Assembly: GCA_037953625.1 (NCBI GenBank)
Contig: CM075650.1
Location: 124,541,706 to 124,605,705, forward strand
Source: Crotalaria pallida
Taxonomy: Eukaryota; Streptophyta; Magnoliopsida; Fabales; Fabaceae
DNA: 64,000 nt
Direction: 5' to 3'
Positions 63,470-64,000 of this stretch are shown here, piece after piece (position 1 is the first letter of the stretch; each line of letters starts with the position of its first letter). Under the pieces are notes generated by a model. The model was not told where the DNA came from. It saw nothing but the letters and a program-made list of their open reading frames with translations, and ran no database searches. Made by a program: the position numbers and the translations under genes.

Positions 63470-64000
63470 GTTAATGGGGAAAGAAGGCTTGTTTTGGGGA
63501 AAGCCTATCAGCCATACACCGCTTATGAACTTGTTACAAATTATATTGTGGAGATGGATTTGTGGTAAGAGTTTGAATTCTTCTTATGACTTTACTCATT
63601 GGTGATACGGGGTCCTTGATCTCGTATTAATTAATTCCTTAGGCAATACCTCTTAGTGATTTGTTATAGTTCATCACTTCATCATTTGTATTCGATTGCG
63701 TATGCCTTGTTCTCCTTTTAATATATATTATATTCCTCTTTGCTTAAAGAAAAAAGTAGAGAGAAGATGGCTCACAATATTTCTTAAAAAAATTTCCTCG
63801 TAATTTTGTTTGTTGGAGTTTGTTTCTTAATCTTGCTGATTGCAACAAACAGCATCCAATACAATTGGAAGGGATGATAGTTCCATTAAAATATGATGGG
63901 CACAACATACAAAATTTTTGTTGTATATTTAAGTAAAGTTTTTCCCTATTCTGAAATATATTTACAGGTGACCATTAACTTGCTTTCCATTTGGTGAAGG
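63470..64000. other. No feature recognised
   Basis: AT-rich sequence to the end of the window. No ORF, repeat or RNA gene that I can support. Confidence 0.4.

Noticed and set aside
1..64000. Intact cellular operon, tRNA or rRNA genes
   Set aside because: tRNA-like matches are only primer-binding sites of 12-20 bases, and no rRNA or intact host coding gene was recognised.

Overview
This window is repeat-dense nuclear DNA of a flowering plant, probably a eudicot. The evidence is Ty3/gypsy and Ty1/copia retrotransposons primed by plant tRNAs, an RTE-type LINE, CACTA and hAT elements, an endogenous plant pararetrovirus, and a spliced pseudogene of plant trehalase. I found no intact host gene. 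The species cannot be fixed from the sequence.

Layout. 1-2187 and 20251-20590 are two parts of one long retrotransposon LTR. It is split by an endogenous caulimovirid (pararetrovirus) cluster at 2188-20250. The cluster holds a forward copy (A, 2188-8834), a scrambled junction (8832-9068), a complete reverse copy (B, 9066-17202; unit about 8.05 kb with repeated ends and three open frames), a reverse ORF3 piece (C, 17211-18330) and a rearranged forward piece (D, 18377-20250). A and B form a near-identical inverted repeat with arms of about 6.6 kb. 20703-31758 is a Tekay/Del-like chromovirus (Ty3/gypsy) with 3.17 kb LTRs and a decayed gag-pol. A scrap of gag-pol end also lies before its left LTR. 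This element cuts off a trehalase pseudogene (31759-33817, minus strand).

35033-60430 is a nest. An old LTR-like sequence was hit by an RTE-type LINE (36672-57168, 17-bp target duplication). The LINE was hit twice more: by a non-autonomous LTR element (36870-42306, duplication CCTCC) and by a second Tekay-like element (44107-55983, duplication CCTGT) whose gag-pol has only one stop. A CACTA element (57332-59692, duplication ACA) sits in the same old LTR. 60640-62470 is a ruined Ty1/copia gag-pol. It is followed by a foldback MITE (62519-62918) and a small hAT element (63009-63461, 8-bp duplication).

The most interesting signal is inside the long LTRs. Three LTR families share an order of parts: clusters of a family-specific short palindrome (ACTCGAGT or TAACCGGTTA), an array of short hairpins whose arms differ but pair while the loop stays similar, a splice-acceptor-like site, and an ORF of about 157 codons that changes mostly at synonymous positions. 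A fourth LTR-like sequence has the palindromes and hairpins but no visible ORF. I know of no described system with this combination; the function is unknown.
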